64,000 nucleotides of DNA from Patiria pectinifera (lineage: Eukaryota; Echinodermata; Asteroidea; Valvatida; Asterinidae), in NCBI GenBank assembly GCA_029964075.1, contig CM057149.1:25186197-25250196 (forward strand). Direction: 5' to 3'. Both the position numbers and the translations under genes were made by a program. The notes under the pieces were generated by a model. That model ran no database searches and had not been told where the DNA came from. It was given only the letters and a program-made list of their open reading frames with translations. Shown in pieces: positions 34,810-46,030 of this stretch (positions within the stretch are counted from its first letter, which is position 1; each line of letters begins with the position of its first letter).

Positions 34810-35990
34810 TACAATGAGGATAATATACCAATGGAATTATTACAGAATATAGCCATCAAATTGTAAACAAACATATTCTAACTCGTTGCATCCAATTTTT
34901 TTTTTATCTATCCATGGTGGTCTATCTGAACAAAAGGGATTTCAAGTGAGAAAAAAGATGTTGTTAAAGATAATGACCCCTATCTGTTGATTTGTGTCTT
35001 TAATTTCTACCAACATTTTCACGGCAAAGGCGGACGATAAATATCAAATAATGCATCACTTTCCGGATTCAATCAATTCACTAGAACCTAATTGGTTCAA
35101 TCACCGGGGCTTGTTTTTAAATTTGGGATCGGGTATATATTCCAATCAGATATCGTAAGTTTCGAGTGTTTCGAGTACAGCCATATGATTTCAGTTGGTT
35201 TCGATTCGTTCCTCTAATAAGGAGAGCAATATGTTGAGGGTATTGCCAGGTTCGGTTGGTTCTTCGATAAAAGCTGGAGTCTGTTGGGAGTGGGTTAAGC
35301 TGTTGATTTTGCTATGGTAGTTTCTCCCGGATGTTTTGGCGGCTTTTGTGAAGGCAATGAATCGGAATTTGGGAAATGTTTCCGTAGAGTAGTTTATTGC
35401 CTTGGATTAAGTTCCAGTGTTTGTTCATTGCTCGATTTAGGTTACGATGCGCTATTGGATATTTGGATATCACGTACAAGCGGCGTTGACGCGATATTTC
35501 AAAGTGAAACTGTAATTCAAATGTACCGTGTGTATAATGTGGGGAATAAAGTAATAGCAAAAACTGTTGAAGTCCATACACTTTTTCATTAATTCAGACA
35601 ACTGTTCTCTCTTCTGCCTTTAACAAGCAGGTTTGAAAATCGCTCACTTTTTTTGGAATGTGTTTTTCAAGCACATTATGCCCCTATCAATTTGTTTCCT
35701 CCACCCCTCCCCTCCCCCAGGGCCCCAGTCCCAGACATGGGGATTTTCACTTTTGAAGGGACAAAATCACCACCCCTTGGGCAAAATTGAAGTGAAAATC
35801 CCTGATCATGCCCCGACACACATACGTGGGGCGCACTAGTAATTACCTTTACATATAAAGTACACCAATGGTAACAATGACGACGTTTTTGTTGCATTTT
35901 CGGCCTCACGCACAAAGTAAATACGACATGTGTTGTGATAATATGATCTCATTGCATCGTATGAAAATGGACCAAACATGCACCGAACGT
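34810..35990. other. IgSF intron between start exon and Ig-V exon
   Basis: No exon found. A small inverted pair, GGGGATTTTCACTT (about 35739) and GAAGTGAAAATCCC (about 35789), suggests a degraded MITE. Confidence 0.4.
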
Positions 35991-35992
35991 AC

Positions 35993-36176
35993 TGTTGTGT
36001 TTGTAACTTGCTTTAATCTTGCTTTATATACCAGTTATGCTCCCATGATGGCGCCATTAATTACCACTGTAACTTTGCCGCTTCTGGCATCCATGTTGGT
36101 TTTCGGATGACAATACATGTAACACCACAGTATAAGCTCGTATCTTGTGTCCGTTTATTTCACAAACCTATTAACA
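35993..36176 (+). repeat. 5' LTR of Gypsy C
   Basis: 184 bp beginning TG and ending ACA, with a TATA-like TTTATATA at about 36023. Its first 28 bases match the 3' stub at 40689. Confidence 0.7.
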
Positions 36177-36189
36177 TAAATTGGCGACG

Positions 36190-37405
36190 GGGATGAATTA
36201 GATATTAACCTCCCAACACCTCCGGCTTTCCTTCCAACGCCTGGGTATCCTGCAATCCCGTCGACCAGGCGGAAAATTAGCTTCGAAACGTACATCACTG
36301 CAAGTGCTTTGGACAGCAACAGCGTGACATCGGCTCGGCGCAGAGCGATACTGATTTACCGTCTCGGCACCGAAAGCCAGCGTGTTTTCAGCCAGTTCGA
36401 AGACACAGACACCTACAATAAAGCTGTAAAAGCTTTGGAGAAATACCTCGGCCCAAAGAAGAGCGTAATGGTGGAACGTTACAAAATTCGCCAACGGGGA
36501 CAAGGCAACGGTGAGCCAATCAAGCAATTTGTGGTAGCTTTGACTGAACTTGCCACATGCAACTTTGGGGCATTGCAGAGGGTGACCGTGAGGTTAGAGC
36601 CAAATTCTGCTAAACGCACATCAAAAATCTGTCAGATGTATCAAAAATCTGCCAAATTCCCCAAATTACTCGAAACACTTAAAATCACATGCAGATTGGT
36701 ACTATTGCCTTAATTAAGATTCAAATTACATAATAAACAATCTAGTCAAATAAATTAAAGATGTTGTAAAATTAATGGTTAATTTCGGGTAAAACGCAGA
36801 TCCGGCCACGACGAAGTCCATTTCCCAGTGACCCTCAGCACCTAGACCAGCCAACCTGAGGGTTTGTTTGAAATGATTGAGGCTTTTTTAAACAAATGTA
36901 CACTTTTTGGTTCAAATTTGCCGTTTTTCTGTCAAATAACCATTTTTGCAGAATTCTGCCCAAAAAATCCATTCTGTCAAATTTTCTGTCAAACTCATTT
37001 TATAACAAAAATTCTGTCAAAGTTAGCCGAAAGTTGACTAAAACGGTCACCGTGGCATTGCATGAAGACATGATCAGGGATCAGATCATTGAGAAAACTT
37101 CCATTCCTCGCGTTAGATAACGCCTACTCATGGAGGATGACTCACTAACACTGGACAAAGCCCCTAAACTGGCTATCCTAATTGAATCGGCGCTAATTAT
37201 TGATTCCAAAGCCATCAGATCCCCTGCTTCCACTCAGCAGCAGACCACTACAGCTACAGCTCAAGTACAATGCGTTCGCCCAAAGCGTCAACCAAAGCGT
37301 CGACCCAAGACTTCCATTGCTTTAACTGTGGGACAAATCAAGATCAGCAAACTGCCAACTGCCCCGCACGTGGGAAAAAGTGTTCCGCATTTGGAAAAAT
37401 GAACC
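36190..37405 (+). pseudogene. Gypsy C gag remnant, split by a MULE-like insertion
   Basis: Up to 36577 the frame encodes a gag capsid-like region (PPAFLPTPGYPAIPS, FSQFEDTDTYNKAVKALEKY). It resumes at 37054 (LHEDMIRDQIIEKT). A CCHC-type nucleocapsid motif CFNCGTNQDQQTANCPARGK is read in another frame at about 37318. At least one stop and one frameshift add to the insertion. Confidence 0.75.
36578..37053. mobile_element. 476-bp Mutator-like MITE in Gypsy C gag
   Basis: GGCATTGCA is duplicated at 36569-36577 and 37054-37062, and the element ends carry GGGTGACCGT and the inverted ACGGTCACC. Removing the element and one 9-mer rejoins the gag frame across NFGALQ / ALHEDM. A 9-bp duplication points to the Mutator superfamily. 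The interior is rich in CTGTCAAA repeats. Confidence 0.8.
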
Positions 37406-37499
37406 ATGTGGACATCCCCGACGGTGTCGAATCCAGTATGGTCTTCACAGTTAGCGACGCTTCCTAAACTGGTTCTGGTAACTCCAAGGACTGTGCACT

Positions 37500-38376
37500 C
37501 ATCATCGACGGCAATCCTTCACGCCTCATCATTGACCTTGGGGCAAAGGTTTCCATCCTGAGCGAGGCTACATAGGCTACCCACTTCGCCCAGCAACCTC
37601 CACCCTTCACGCATACTCCGACTCCAAAATAGAGGTATGTGGGGTCATTTCTGTTCCAGTTCAGTACAAGGAAATTTGATCACTTCTCCTTTCACGTTGC
37701 TGAGGGCAGAAGCTTTATGGGTGTTGACCTGTTTGGTAAGCTTGGATTCAGGTGTTTGATTCTACTGGCGCTCCTACGTACATGGTGGACATTGACAAAC
37801 AGACATTAACAAATATCCACAGAACTCCGCCGACTCAAATCACAGGGTATCATCGAGTGCATCAACACTTCTACCTGCATCTCGTACTTGGTCATTGCAT
37901 GGAGGCGCAATGGAGAAATTTGCGTCTGCGTTGATTTGAAAGAGGTGAATAAGGCCGTCATTCCAGACAAGTACCCGCTTCCCACCATCAATGAGTTGTC
38001 CAACGAATTCCACGGCGCCACAGTCTTCTCCAAACTCGACATGCGTCGTAGTTACCTGCAAATACCACTCGCTGAGGACAGTAAACAGCTCACAGCATTC
38101 GTGACACATGACGGGGTATTCCAATATCGCCGAATGCCCTATGGACTCGCCTCAGCACCAAGTGCGCTCCAAAAGATCGTCACCAGCATGCTCACAGGGA
38201 TCAACGGAGCCATCAATCTACTCGCCGACACTGTTGTCCATGGACGGACCATGGACGGACATGACTTGCGACTCCGTGCTGTGCTTGCTCGACTTGCCAA
38301 GCATAACATCACACGGAATATAGAAAAGTGTATCCTTGCAGCAAGCGAGATCAACTTCCCCGGCTACAGAGTTTGA
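37500..38376 (+). pseudogene. Gypsy C protease and reverse transcriptase remnant
   Basis: A protease-like IIDLGAKVSILSE has DLG in place of the DTG/DSG active site. The RT then shows VCVDLKEVNKAV, SKLDMRRSYLQIPL and MPYGLASAP. The polymerase motif reads LLADTVV where YLDDIVV is expected, so catalysis is lost. Several frameshifts. Confidence 0.75.
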
Positions 38377-38631
38377 GTCGAAGGACTCAGCCTACGCCAG
38401 CCTGAAACTACAGGCTCCCACCAACACCAAAGAACTTGCTTCGTTTATCGGCTCCTGCAACTTCTACCTGAAGTTCGTACCACGCTACTTAGACATCGCA
38501 GAGCCATTGCGCTAGTTACTACGCAAGGACACGCCTTGGGAGTGGGGGACCCCCAAACCCAAGCCTTCACTACGCTCAAGGAGAAAATCACTTCTCCACC
38601 ACTCCTCGTACACCCATTCCAAAATTTGTAT

Positions 38632-38929
38632 CCTTGTGGAGACATTTCTTTGTTCCCATGTAGTAAAGTGTTCAATTTTGAAAGTGAATTTTCAAAATGC
38701 TCTTATTTTAACCAGAATAAGTTTCCTGGGCTGAAATTTGGAATTAATATCCCTTTTCTAAAACTCTTCCATCTGCGACAAATAAACACACCTTGGAAAT
38801 TCCTAGTTTTTGAGTAAAACCCATATATCTATTTCGTGAAAACCTTGTGGAGACCTATTCATCTATAGAAATTGCCCTGTGGAGACCTTTACAATGTTTT
38901 GTTCACTATTGTGTGTGAGTCTCCACAAG
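38632..38929. mobile_element. 298-bp MITE inside Gypsy C RNase H
   Basis: Ends CCTTGTGGAGAC and the inverted GTCTCCACAAGG. The flanks share AATTTGT (38623-38629 and 38935-38941), though a few extra bases lie between the right end and that repeat. The RNase H frame resumes at about 38940 with HFDPAAATYVTTDASG. Confidence 0.6.
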
Positions 38930-38935
38930 GCAGCG

Positions 38936-40330
38936 AATTTGTGGTCACTTCGATCCTGCTGCCGCAACATACGTCACCACCGACGCCTCCGGCACTGCCA
39001 TTGGAGCCGTGCTTTCGCAACAAATCAACGGCAAAGAACGCCCAGTATCCTTCGCTTCTCGCACGCTTTCCCCAGCCGAACGAAAGTACTCAACAGGAGA
39101 ACGCGAGCCCTCGCATGCATCTACGCATGTGAACACATTGGCATGTCTACCTGTACGGCAGAAAATTCACTCTGCGTACAGATCACCAGGCGGTGACTAC
39201 ACTTCTCGTAACAACTGGATTCGACCACAGACCACTACGAATCGGCCGTTGGTCTGACCGTCTTCACCAGTATAACTTTACTGTGCAATACATTGCTGGC
39301 AACCGTAACGATGTTGCCGACATGTTCAGCCGCCTGAAACTTGCTTCAGACTGTTACTCTGATCGTGACACCGATATTGACGCATGTCGCTCATCACCGG
39401 TTCCCTCAGCAAACTTGTGTCTTGTGAGGAATTCAAATCCACATCACAAGATGATGCAACACTGCAGCAGGTACGCCACTTCCTATAGACAGCGTGGCCA
39501 AACAACTCACGGGATGAACTCTCTGTGATGAACTCTCTGTGAGGAACGATTGCTGCCTAGCGCGTTGGAAAAGAGCAGTTATCCCAGTTCCCTGCAGCAA
39601 TGCAATCTGTCACTTGACGGCCATCCAGGCATCGTCCGTATGAATCACCGATCTTGCGATGGCCTGAAATTGACACTCGCATCGAACAGTATGTTTTCAC
39701 TTGCGAAGCATGCCACTTGAGCGAAAAGGCCATCAACATCCCACCAGCTCCACTGCAACCCATCCCATGGCCACAAAAACTTTGGCAACAACTTCAGCTG
39801 GCCATCTTCGGCACAGTTGAGGCAGCCCGAGCCAACCAGCGTTTCCTCGTTGTGGTGCATGACCTGCACTCCAAATTGCCAGACAAGTACGACAAGTACA
39901 GTCACCTCTGCCACAGTGATCAATATTCTTCAGCGAATGTTCGCAAAATGGCAATGGACCACAGTTTGTATCAGACCAGTTTGCCAACTTCCTCACCATC
40001 CATGGTATCGAGCACCGTCTCACTGCCCAATAAAATCCACAGAGTAATGGTGGCATTGGGCGCTTCAATCGTGGTATCAAGGACGGTTGAAAGCCAATCT
40101 CACAGCAGGCCAAATATTCGACGAGGCCATTCAAACCATTCTTCATACTTATCGCTCGACCCAACACTCGCTGACAGAGAAGACGCCTGCAGAACTCATG
40201 ATCGGCCGCAACCTTCGCCTCCCACTGGACATTCGCAAACCTCTAGCCTAACCAAAAGCGAAGGTAACCGCCTAAGCATCAGCAATCGCTAAACGCCAAC
40301 AAAAGACCAAGTCCTACACCGACACTAAGC
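38936..40330 (+). pseudogene. Gypsy C RNase H and integrase remnant
   Basis: TTDASGTAIGAVLSQQ carries the RNase H catalytic aspartate, and RFASRTLSPAE-type context follows. VQYIAGNRNDVADMFSR is the end of the domain. The integrase zinc-binding part (QYVFTCEACHLSEKA) and core (LAIFGT...RFLVVVHD) are in separate frames. The segment ends in degraded C-terminal sequence to about 40560. Confidence 0.75.
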
Positions 40331-40688
40331 GTCGTGCTCGAATGCCACAGTTTCAGACCGGTGACTGGGTCAGAATCAAACGTCAAACCGAAGTCACAAG
40401 CTGGCATCTTCACTCTCACAGCCGAAGCAGATCGCTCGCCGGTTCAGTCCCGGCACCTACCAACTTAGTGACGGCACCTGTTGGAATACATGCCGACTTA
40501 GTCCAACCCCTGCACCTACAGCCAAACAGGACGACGCACATGACCTACATTCTGCTTTTCAATGGATAACGCACCACCTGCAACAGCTCAAGCTCCACTT
40601 CGCCGATCTCAGCGCACCTGCACTGAGCCTCATCTACTAAAGAATTTTGGCAGGTTATGAAGTGGGATTTTCCAAAAGAGGGAAAATA

Positions 40689-40716
40689 TGTTGTGTTTGT
40701 AATTTGCTTTAATCCT
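40689..40716 (+). repeat. 3' LTR stub of Gypsy C
   Basis: TGTTGTGTTTGTAATTTGCT matches the start of the 5' LTR at 35993 with one mismatch and stops after 28 bases. Confidence 0.65.
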
Positions 40717-40731
40717 AAAAGGGCCACTTAC

Positions 40732-40788
40732 CTAGAATTATCCGCAGGTCTGTGTTGTGTGATTGGATCTTCTTCAGACGCATCGTCG
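40732..40788 (-). CDS. IgSF receptor, start exon (signal peptide)
   Basis: The exon lies between the acceptor ATTCCTTTCCAG (AG at 40790-40789) and the donor CTAG|GTAAGTGG (40731). It has five non-coding bases and then ATG at 40783-40781 with A at -3. It encodes MRLKKIQSHNTDLRIIL plus one base (phase 1), which joins the Ig-V exon as ...RIIL-VVSVMVTRIQA: a basic n-region, hydrophobic core and small-residue cleavage area, as in a signal peptide split by an intron. The acidic alternative frame (DDASEED...) is also open but joins no exon in phase. At least one 5' non-coding exon must lie further right, beyond the Gypsy elements. Confidence 0.65.
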
Positions 40789-40858
40789 CTGGAAAGGAAT
40801 TGATAGAAAATTTGTATTAATACTCAACATTAAATAACCGACATACAGATCCTTGTTT

Positions 40859-41297
40859 GACGGAACGAGACGTCAGTGTATCGCCTTGGTGGCGAACCTA
40901 ATTCCTTTAATTGTAAAGAGGCAAAGTGGGCCCTCAAACACACACGAACTGTAAGTTTTATAGTCAGTTGCAATCCAGCCATCAATGAGTGAACATCGTA
41001 TGTGAGTCAGAGCATCGTGGTTTAATCAAGAGGTTTATATTTTTGAACCGCGCAACCTCAGTCCGGGACGAGAGTTTGTGAGAGCACAATGAAGCTAGCA
41101 GAGCTGAAGTTGACCCATTCCTTCCGCAGCGGTGAAGTGCTTTACGTTTTGCCGGCCCCCATCAGCAGTATATAATACCAGGGGTAAGGAAATTATAGCG
41201 AAGCATAATTGCTGATTTGCTGGCAGAGCTGTGAAACATTAATTTTCAGGGGATTGTGTAGTGTTTGGGTTGAGTGGATCTCGTGTACTATGGGTTA
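40859..41297 (+). repeat. Left LTR of Gypsy A, first part
   Basis: TGACGGAACGAGACG onwards matches 50900 onwards. It is broken after GGGTTA (41297) by the LINE and resumes at 43636 with CTGAGAGGATTTG. Confidence 0.8.
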
Positions 41298-43290
41298 GAT
41301 AATAAAGCGGAAAGATCAGTAGAATAGAATAGAATACAATAGAATAGAATTCTTTATTGTCATTTGAATACAAAAAACATACATTGAAATTCATTTTGGC
41401 GTTGCGAGCTGTTAAAAAAAAGCATAAATTCATACATACATACATAAATTAATGAGTAAAATGTGTTTATAACGACTTATTCCTGATAAAACACCTTTTA
41501 TCAGTAATACAATTACTATTTAAAAAATGCATTGATACTCAAAACCAAATAAATTAATACTAAAACGTTAAAACTATATTAACACTTGTTCATTTACTAG
41601 ACGTACTGCACTGAGATAAAAACTGTTGAGAGTGCGATTGGAATTAGCCCGGATTGTTCTGTAACGTTTGCCTGTTCTCATCAGCTCAAATAAATAACTA
41701 GCAGGATGGAATTCGTCATGAATAATTGACCTAGATTTCTTCAGTACACGGGACGCATACAGTTTGTCTAATACCGGAAGCTCACAACCGATTATTGCAC
41801 TGGCAGTATGAACTACACGATTGAGACGTCTCCGGTCATCCACCGTGGTGTTGCTGTACCAGACAGCGATTGAGAGTGTCAAAACACTCTCAACCACTGC
41901 CCGATAAAACTTCACCAACAGACCTTGGCTGACACGGAAACTCCTCAATCTCCTAAGAAAGAACAGACGTTGCTGGGCTTTTCTAGCAATGACGTCCACA
42001 TGAGTCACCCATTTCAGATCATTGGATATATGAACACCTAAAAAATTGAAGGAGTCAACAATTTCCACTTCAGATCCATTGATACTGAAAGGCTGAATGA
42101 CAGAGGGATTTCTTCTAAAGGCCAATTCCCTGGTCTTGTAAACGTTCAATTCGAAATTGTTGTCCTGACGCCATTGAACCAAGTTACTGACTTCCTGACG
42201 ATACGAGGATTCATCGTTGGAAATGAGATTCCCTAGCGTAGTATCGTCGGCATATTTAACAATGAAGTTATTAGCAGAGTTTATTGCGCAATCATGCGTG
42301 AACAATGAGTACAACATTGGTGATAAAATACATCCTTGTGGTGCTCCTGTGTTCAGGACAAGTGACTTAGAAAAACATTGTCCTATTTTCACCACCTGTG
42401 AGCTATCCAATAAAAACTCTAAAATTCAACGACACAAAGAAGGGTTAAGATTTAGATTAATAAGTTTATCATACAATTTAAAAGGAGATATAGTGTTAAA
42501 AGCCGAACTGTAATCCACAAATAAAAGTCTGCAATAATTGGGGATATTCTTGTCCTGAAATTGAGATGCTTGAAATAAAGCCCATGAGACTGCATCGTCC
42601 ACCGATCTGTTTGCTTTGTAGGCGAAACGGGTCTAGAAACGGGTCTAGATTGGCTGGAAGCTGTGACTGGATGAAATTTTTTACTAAAGTTTCTATGCAT
42701 TTCATAACAATAGACGTTAAAGCTACTGGGCGGTAGTCATTTAGAGAAGTAACTGGCGATCGTTTTGGCACAGGAATAATAACCGATTTTTTAAGAACGT
42801 TTGGCACATGGCAAATGTTTAAAGACCAGTTGTATAATTTACATAAAATATTGCACAATTCTTCCTTACAAGATCGCAGAAGGCGTGGTCTGATACCATC
42901 TGGTCCAGGTGCTTTCTTGATATTTAGCTGAGCTAGAACACGACAAGTATCTTCAGGTGTGATTAAAAATGGCGGGAGTAATGTTTCACTTATTTCTGGT
43001 AATTTGTCTATTGGGCGATCAAATCGAGAATAAAAGTCATTTAGTTGATCCGAAAGTGATACATCATCATCGGGAGCTCGTCTAGACTTAGGTTTATATC
43101 CGGTAATTTTATTAAAACCTCTCCACAAATCCCTAGAGTTAGTGACAGAGATCTCATACTCAAGTTTGTTGCGGTACTTTAGTTTCGCATCTCTGATTGC
43201 CTTCAGAACGTCCTATTTGGCCTTTTTTTATGGCTGAAGCATCGCCGGATCTAAATGCAGTAGGCAGATTGGTACGTTGTGTCGAGGTAT
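41298..43290 (-). pseudogene. 5'-truncated LINE with reverse transcriptase, inserted in the Gypsy A left LTR
   Basis: On the minus strand the frames give AFRSGDASAIKKG, then AIRDAKLKYRNKLEYEISV, then RT motifs KKAPGPDGIRPRLL, IPVPKRSPVTSLNDYRPVAL, NTGAPQGCILSPMLYSLFTH and KYADDTT (catalytic YADD), followed by FNFLGVHISNDLKW and a thumb region ending at 41574. A 12-base tandem duplication and a frameshift near 42635 and a TGA near 42430 split the RT. The 3' end is a tail of TTCTA-type repeats (41320-41350, minus), typical of CR1/jockey-group elements. The endonuclease is absent. Confidence 0.85.
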
Positions 43291-43635
43291 GGTCTGTGTG
43301 ATCTATTGTCTTTGACCCTTGAGGTTTACCGAGAGCTCCCCGACTTTATCGGTCCATAAGTTGCCCAAGGTTATTCGGAATAAACTAACCTGGGGTTCCA
43401 CTGTAGCAGACGTGAGCTGATTATAAGGTTTACATTAAAGAGATTTGTTAGAGAAAATAACCCTCCACCGTGAGGTTTACTTCCTGGAATTACTGAAAGA
43501 GGTTTACTTATTTGCATGTAGTTGTTGAAGTAACACTCAGTCTTGTTACAAACCTTAGGTAAGAGATACGTTGTTTATTGGTGTGTCATATAACAAACCT
43601 CATTATTTGAACCTCGTTATTTATTGTACCCATAT

Positions 43636-43692
43636 ACTGAGAGGATTTGAGGACCAGTAATAAACCAGTTTCTAACTCGGTTGTGTGTTCCT
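43636..43692 (+). repeat. Left LTR of Gypsy A, second part
   Basis: CTGAGAGGATTTGAGGACCA to TTATCTACA matches the end of the right LTR (51349-51427), apart from a 15-base extra repeat in the latter. Confidence 0.75.
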
Positions 43693-43947
43693 ATTATCTA
43701 CAATAAATGTGTACCGCGTATCAGGTGTGTATATTAACTGCTCATGCATACGGGAGGATAATAAATATGTTTTTGTGGGAATAATAGGGCTTGATTGATA
43801 GTAATCTGCCTGAAGTACACATTCAGTAGAATTGAGGGTACACTTTCGTTGGTTGCGAACATTGCCTGAGGGTTCCTTCTGAGGAGCACGTAAGGAAATT
43901 ATTTGAGGTTTACTTGTTAGCCCTAAGTTGATGATCTGTTGAACACC

Positions 43948-44075
43948 ATGAGTGAGCAACGAGATAGTAAAGTCACCGCACTGGGTGAGGTTGACGGAAA
44001 GTCGCTGCGGATGGAATTGAATAGTTTCAAGATGGAAAACCAGTTCCTGCTGTGGGAGAAAGATTAGCCTTGACC
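43948..44075 (+). pseudogene. Gypsy A gag start, truncated
   Basis: ATG at 43948 opens MSEQRDSKVTALGEVDGKSL and a short coiled-coil-like stretch, then a stop after WEKD. The layout (after the left LTR and before the gag core at 45.7 kb) marks it as the gag N-terminus. Confidence 0.5.
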
Positions 44076-44079
44076 AAGG

Positions 44080-45090
44080 CGTTGGGCTTATCGATTCGCC
44101 TTAAAAAAAAATCGCCGATAAGAAAATGCCTAATCAACTTGGCAAGGCATAATTGCGTGCACATATCGATGCCCGTACGCTGCTAGTGAGAAAGTAACTT
44201 GTACCATACAGCAAAGCTATGCTTGTGCATGTACGTACACACGTACACACACGTACATGTACTCGTACAACAGCCATGTACACACAGTACATGCATGAGC
44301 TAGTCCGCGTAACCCAGCGCCTTGATGGTTTTGAGTTTACCCAGCAAAACCTATTACGGTAATACTGAATTCTCATTGGTCAGCCCGCGATAGGCTAACA
44401 AACACGTCGCATCCGCGAAGAAACGCTGCAATGGCGGCCCGTTGCTGTGGGTGAAAGTCGTTCAGTCCCAGTCTGTCCGAAGCAGTATTGAAGGCTCCAA
44501 CGAATTCTGCAGGTAATGCTGTCATTAGACGATCGTTGCCCACTCAAATGGATTCATTACACGAGCCGAAATACTTGAATCAATGTCAAATTGTTGAAAA
44601 AGTGACGAACATTTCGCTCTCGCTAAAACGACATGGAAGACGCCATGATGACTAATGCATTATGCATGCCGCGCGACGTCACATGACTCTTGTGAAGCTT
44701 ACGATTGGTCAGCTTAAAAATGAATTAATCATACTATTGGGAAGGTTGTTTCATGTGATTGGTCCAAGACGAACCTACATAATCATCACGGCATACCCGC
44801 ATATCCTGAAGCCCGCCCATTTTCGTCCAAAACTGGACGAAAAAGTAAAGAAAGACATTAAACCCGGAAGTTGCAGACCCACCAAGGCGGCCGTTCGACA
44901 GGCCACGCGGCGCGTGTATCCCCCACACGTACGTACGTACACCCACACGCAGAACATAAGGCCTACATTTACTGCCTTATTACACCATGCGTACAGTCCG
45001 TACTCACGTGTGTGTGCTTGCTGGTTGTGTTAGTACCGAACCGTTCGTACGGACAAGGGTCGGTGGTACACGCACGTAGCCGCGTTCATT
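44080..45090. other. Unassigned insert within Gypsy A
   Basis: Holds a GTAC/CACA-rich tract (44225-44300) and a weaker inverted relative at about 44925-44955 (CACACGTACGTACGTACACC). ORFs here lack similarity. It may be a further inverted-repeat element in gag, but I could not fix its ends. Confidence 0.35.
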
Positions 45091-45099
45091 GTGGGTGCA

Positions 45100-46030
45100 G
45101 GGCCCGATTATCTCCCTTCGACAAAAAGCCGAGAGACCGCGTTGAACAAGGCTAGAGAAAGATCGGCTATGCAGGAGGATTGCAGAGCTGGAGGCTGTTG
45201 TAAAAGAGTCACACCAGCGGGCTACCGAGGTTTCCGCAAAAGGGGGTTGACCGGAGCATGCCCGAGAAAGGGAAGCATGTAACCCTCGAGGTTGACTCCG
45301 AAATCGAGTTTAGGCTACCAACGGAGACATCTAGGTATGTTTCATATGGGGCGCGGCCTTTGTCGAGAAGTCGCCAGAGATAGTTCCTGCGACAAGAGGA
45401 GCATATTCCAAGAAAGGGGAGGTTTTCTCTCTCCAGGGTCCCCAGCACATAGGGGGGAACTTCCGGTTTCTACACCGGGAGTAAAAAAGGCATACCGAAA
45501 AGTTGCCTGACAAGCTGGTTTACCGAGTCTGATCAAGCGAAACGCGTGGAACCAGGCTAGAAAGGTTTACTTTGCAAGAACACATGTGAGTGTGAGACAT
45601 TCTTTGATGAGGCAAGGCGAGTTAATAGTAAGCTTTGAGTTTTGCAACCAACCCTACTGTGGAGACAAGCAAGGATTCATTGCTTGAGGTTGACGCAAAG
45701 TCGCCCGGACTGTGGACTCTGAAGAGAGAGCCGGGGTTTGTAGGCGTTGAGGGTTATGGTAATTCTCAATGTGGGACGACTCGTCGCCCGAATCTTGTAC
45801 CGGATAGGTACTGTGGCAAGATCTTGTGGAATGAGTATTTCCAGCATTTTGAATCTTGCCGAGCCGTTAACGGGTGAATTGACGAGCAGGCTGCCTAATA
45901 CCTGGCTGCTAGCCTGCAAGGCAGTTCGTTGAGGTTGATAGGGGCTCATACTCCCGAAGGACACAAGCACACATACAAAGAGCTTGTGAGGTTGTTAGCA
46001 AGGAGGTTTGGCCTGCCAGACACGCCGAGA
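45100..46030 (+). pseudogene. Gypsy A gag core remnant
   Basis: Frames encode LVPDRYCGKILWNEYFQHFE followed by SCRAVNG-stop-IDEQAA and LAASLQGSSLRLIGAHTPEG, HKHTYKELVRLLARRFGL. This is the gag capsid pattern W-x-EY-x-x-HFE...LA-SLQG-A...ELV-LL-RFG of this Gypsy group. Stops and a shift break the frame, and it ends near 46030 without a zinc knuckle. Confidence 0.7.

Larger units (their letters stand above)
35993..40716 (+). mobile_element. Degenerate Ty3/Gypsy retrotransposon (Gypsy C)
   Basis: The 184-bp 5' LTR (35993-36176, TGTTGTGTTTGTAA...TTAACA) is followed by TGGCGACGGGG, a tRNA primer-binding-site type common in Gypsy elements. gag, protease, RT, RNase H and integrase remnants follow in the plus direction. 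A polypurine tract (AAAAGAGGGAAAATA) precedes a 28-base stub of 3' LTR (40689-40716). The element lies in the IgSF intron, opposite in direction to the gene, ending 16 bases from the donor of the start exon. Two inverted-repeat elements have inserted into it (36578-37053 and 38632-38929). Confidence 0.85.
25230..40788 (-). other. IgSF type I membrane receptor gene (whole span, six exons)
   Basis: Six minus-strand exons with consensus splice sites join in phase into 1,068 coding bases (355 residues). The order is signal peptide (1-28), Ig-V (about 30-138), Ig-C (about 139-262), linker, transmembrane helix (309-332) and basic tail (333-355). Four successive junctions are phase 1 and the last is phase 0; every junction restores a conserved Ig or linker codon. 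A 5' non-coding exon must lie further upstream because the start exon begins with an acceptor. Four N-glycosylation sites are visible (N101, N108, N172, N247). The family is an adhesion or innate-immune surface receptor type expanded in echinoderms; ligand and function are unknown. Introns hold a Gypsy copy, a hAT-like MITE and a foldback element. Confidence 0.75.

Noticed and set aside
44662-45033. 123-codon plus-strand frame
   Set aside because: Low-complexity GTAC/CACA-rich sequence inside Gypsy A, with no family pattern and no sensible start.
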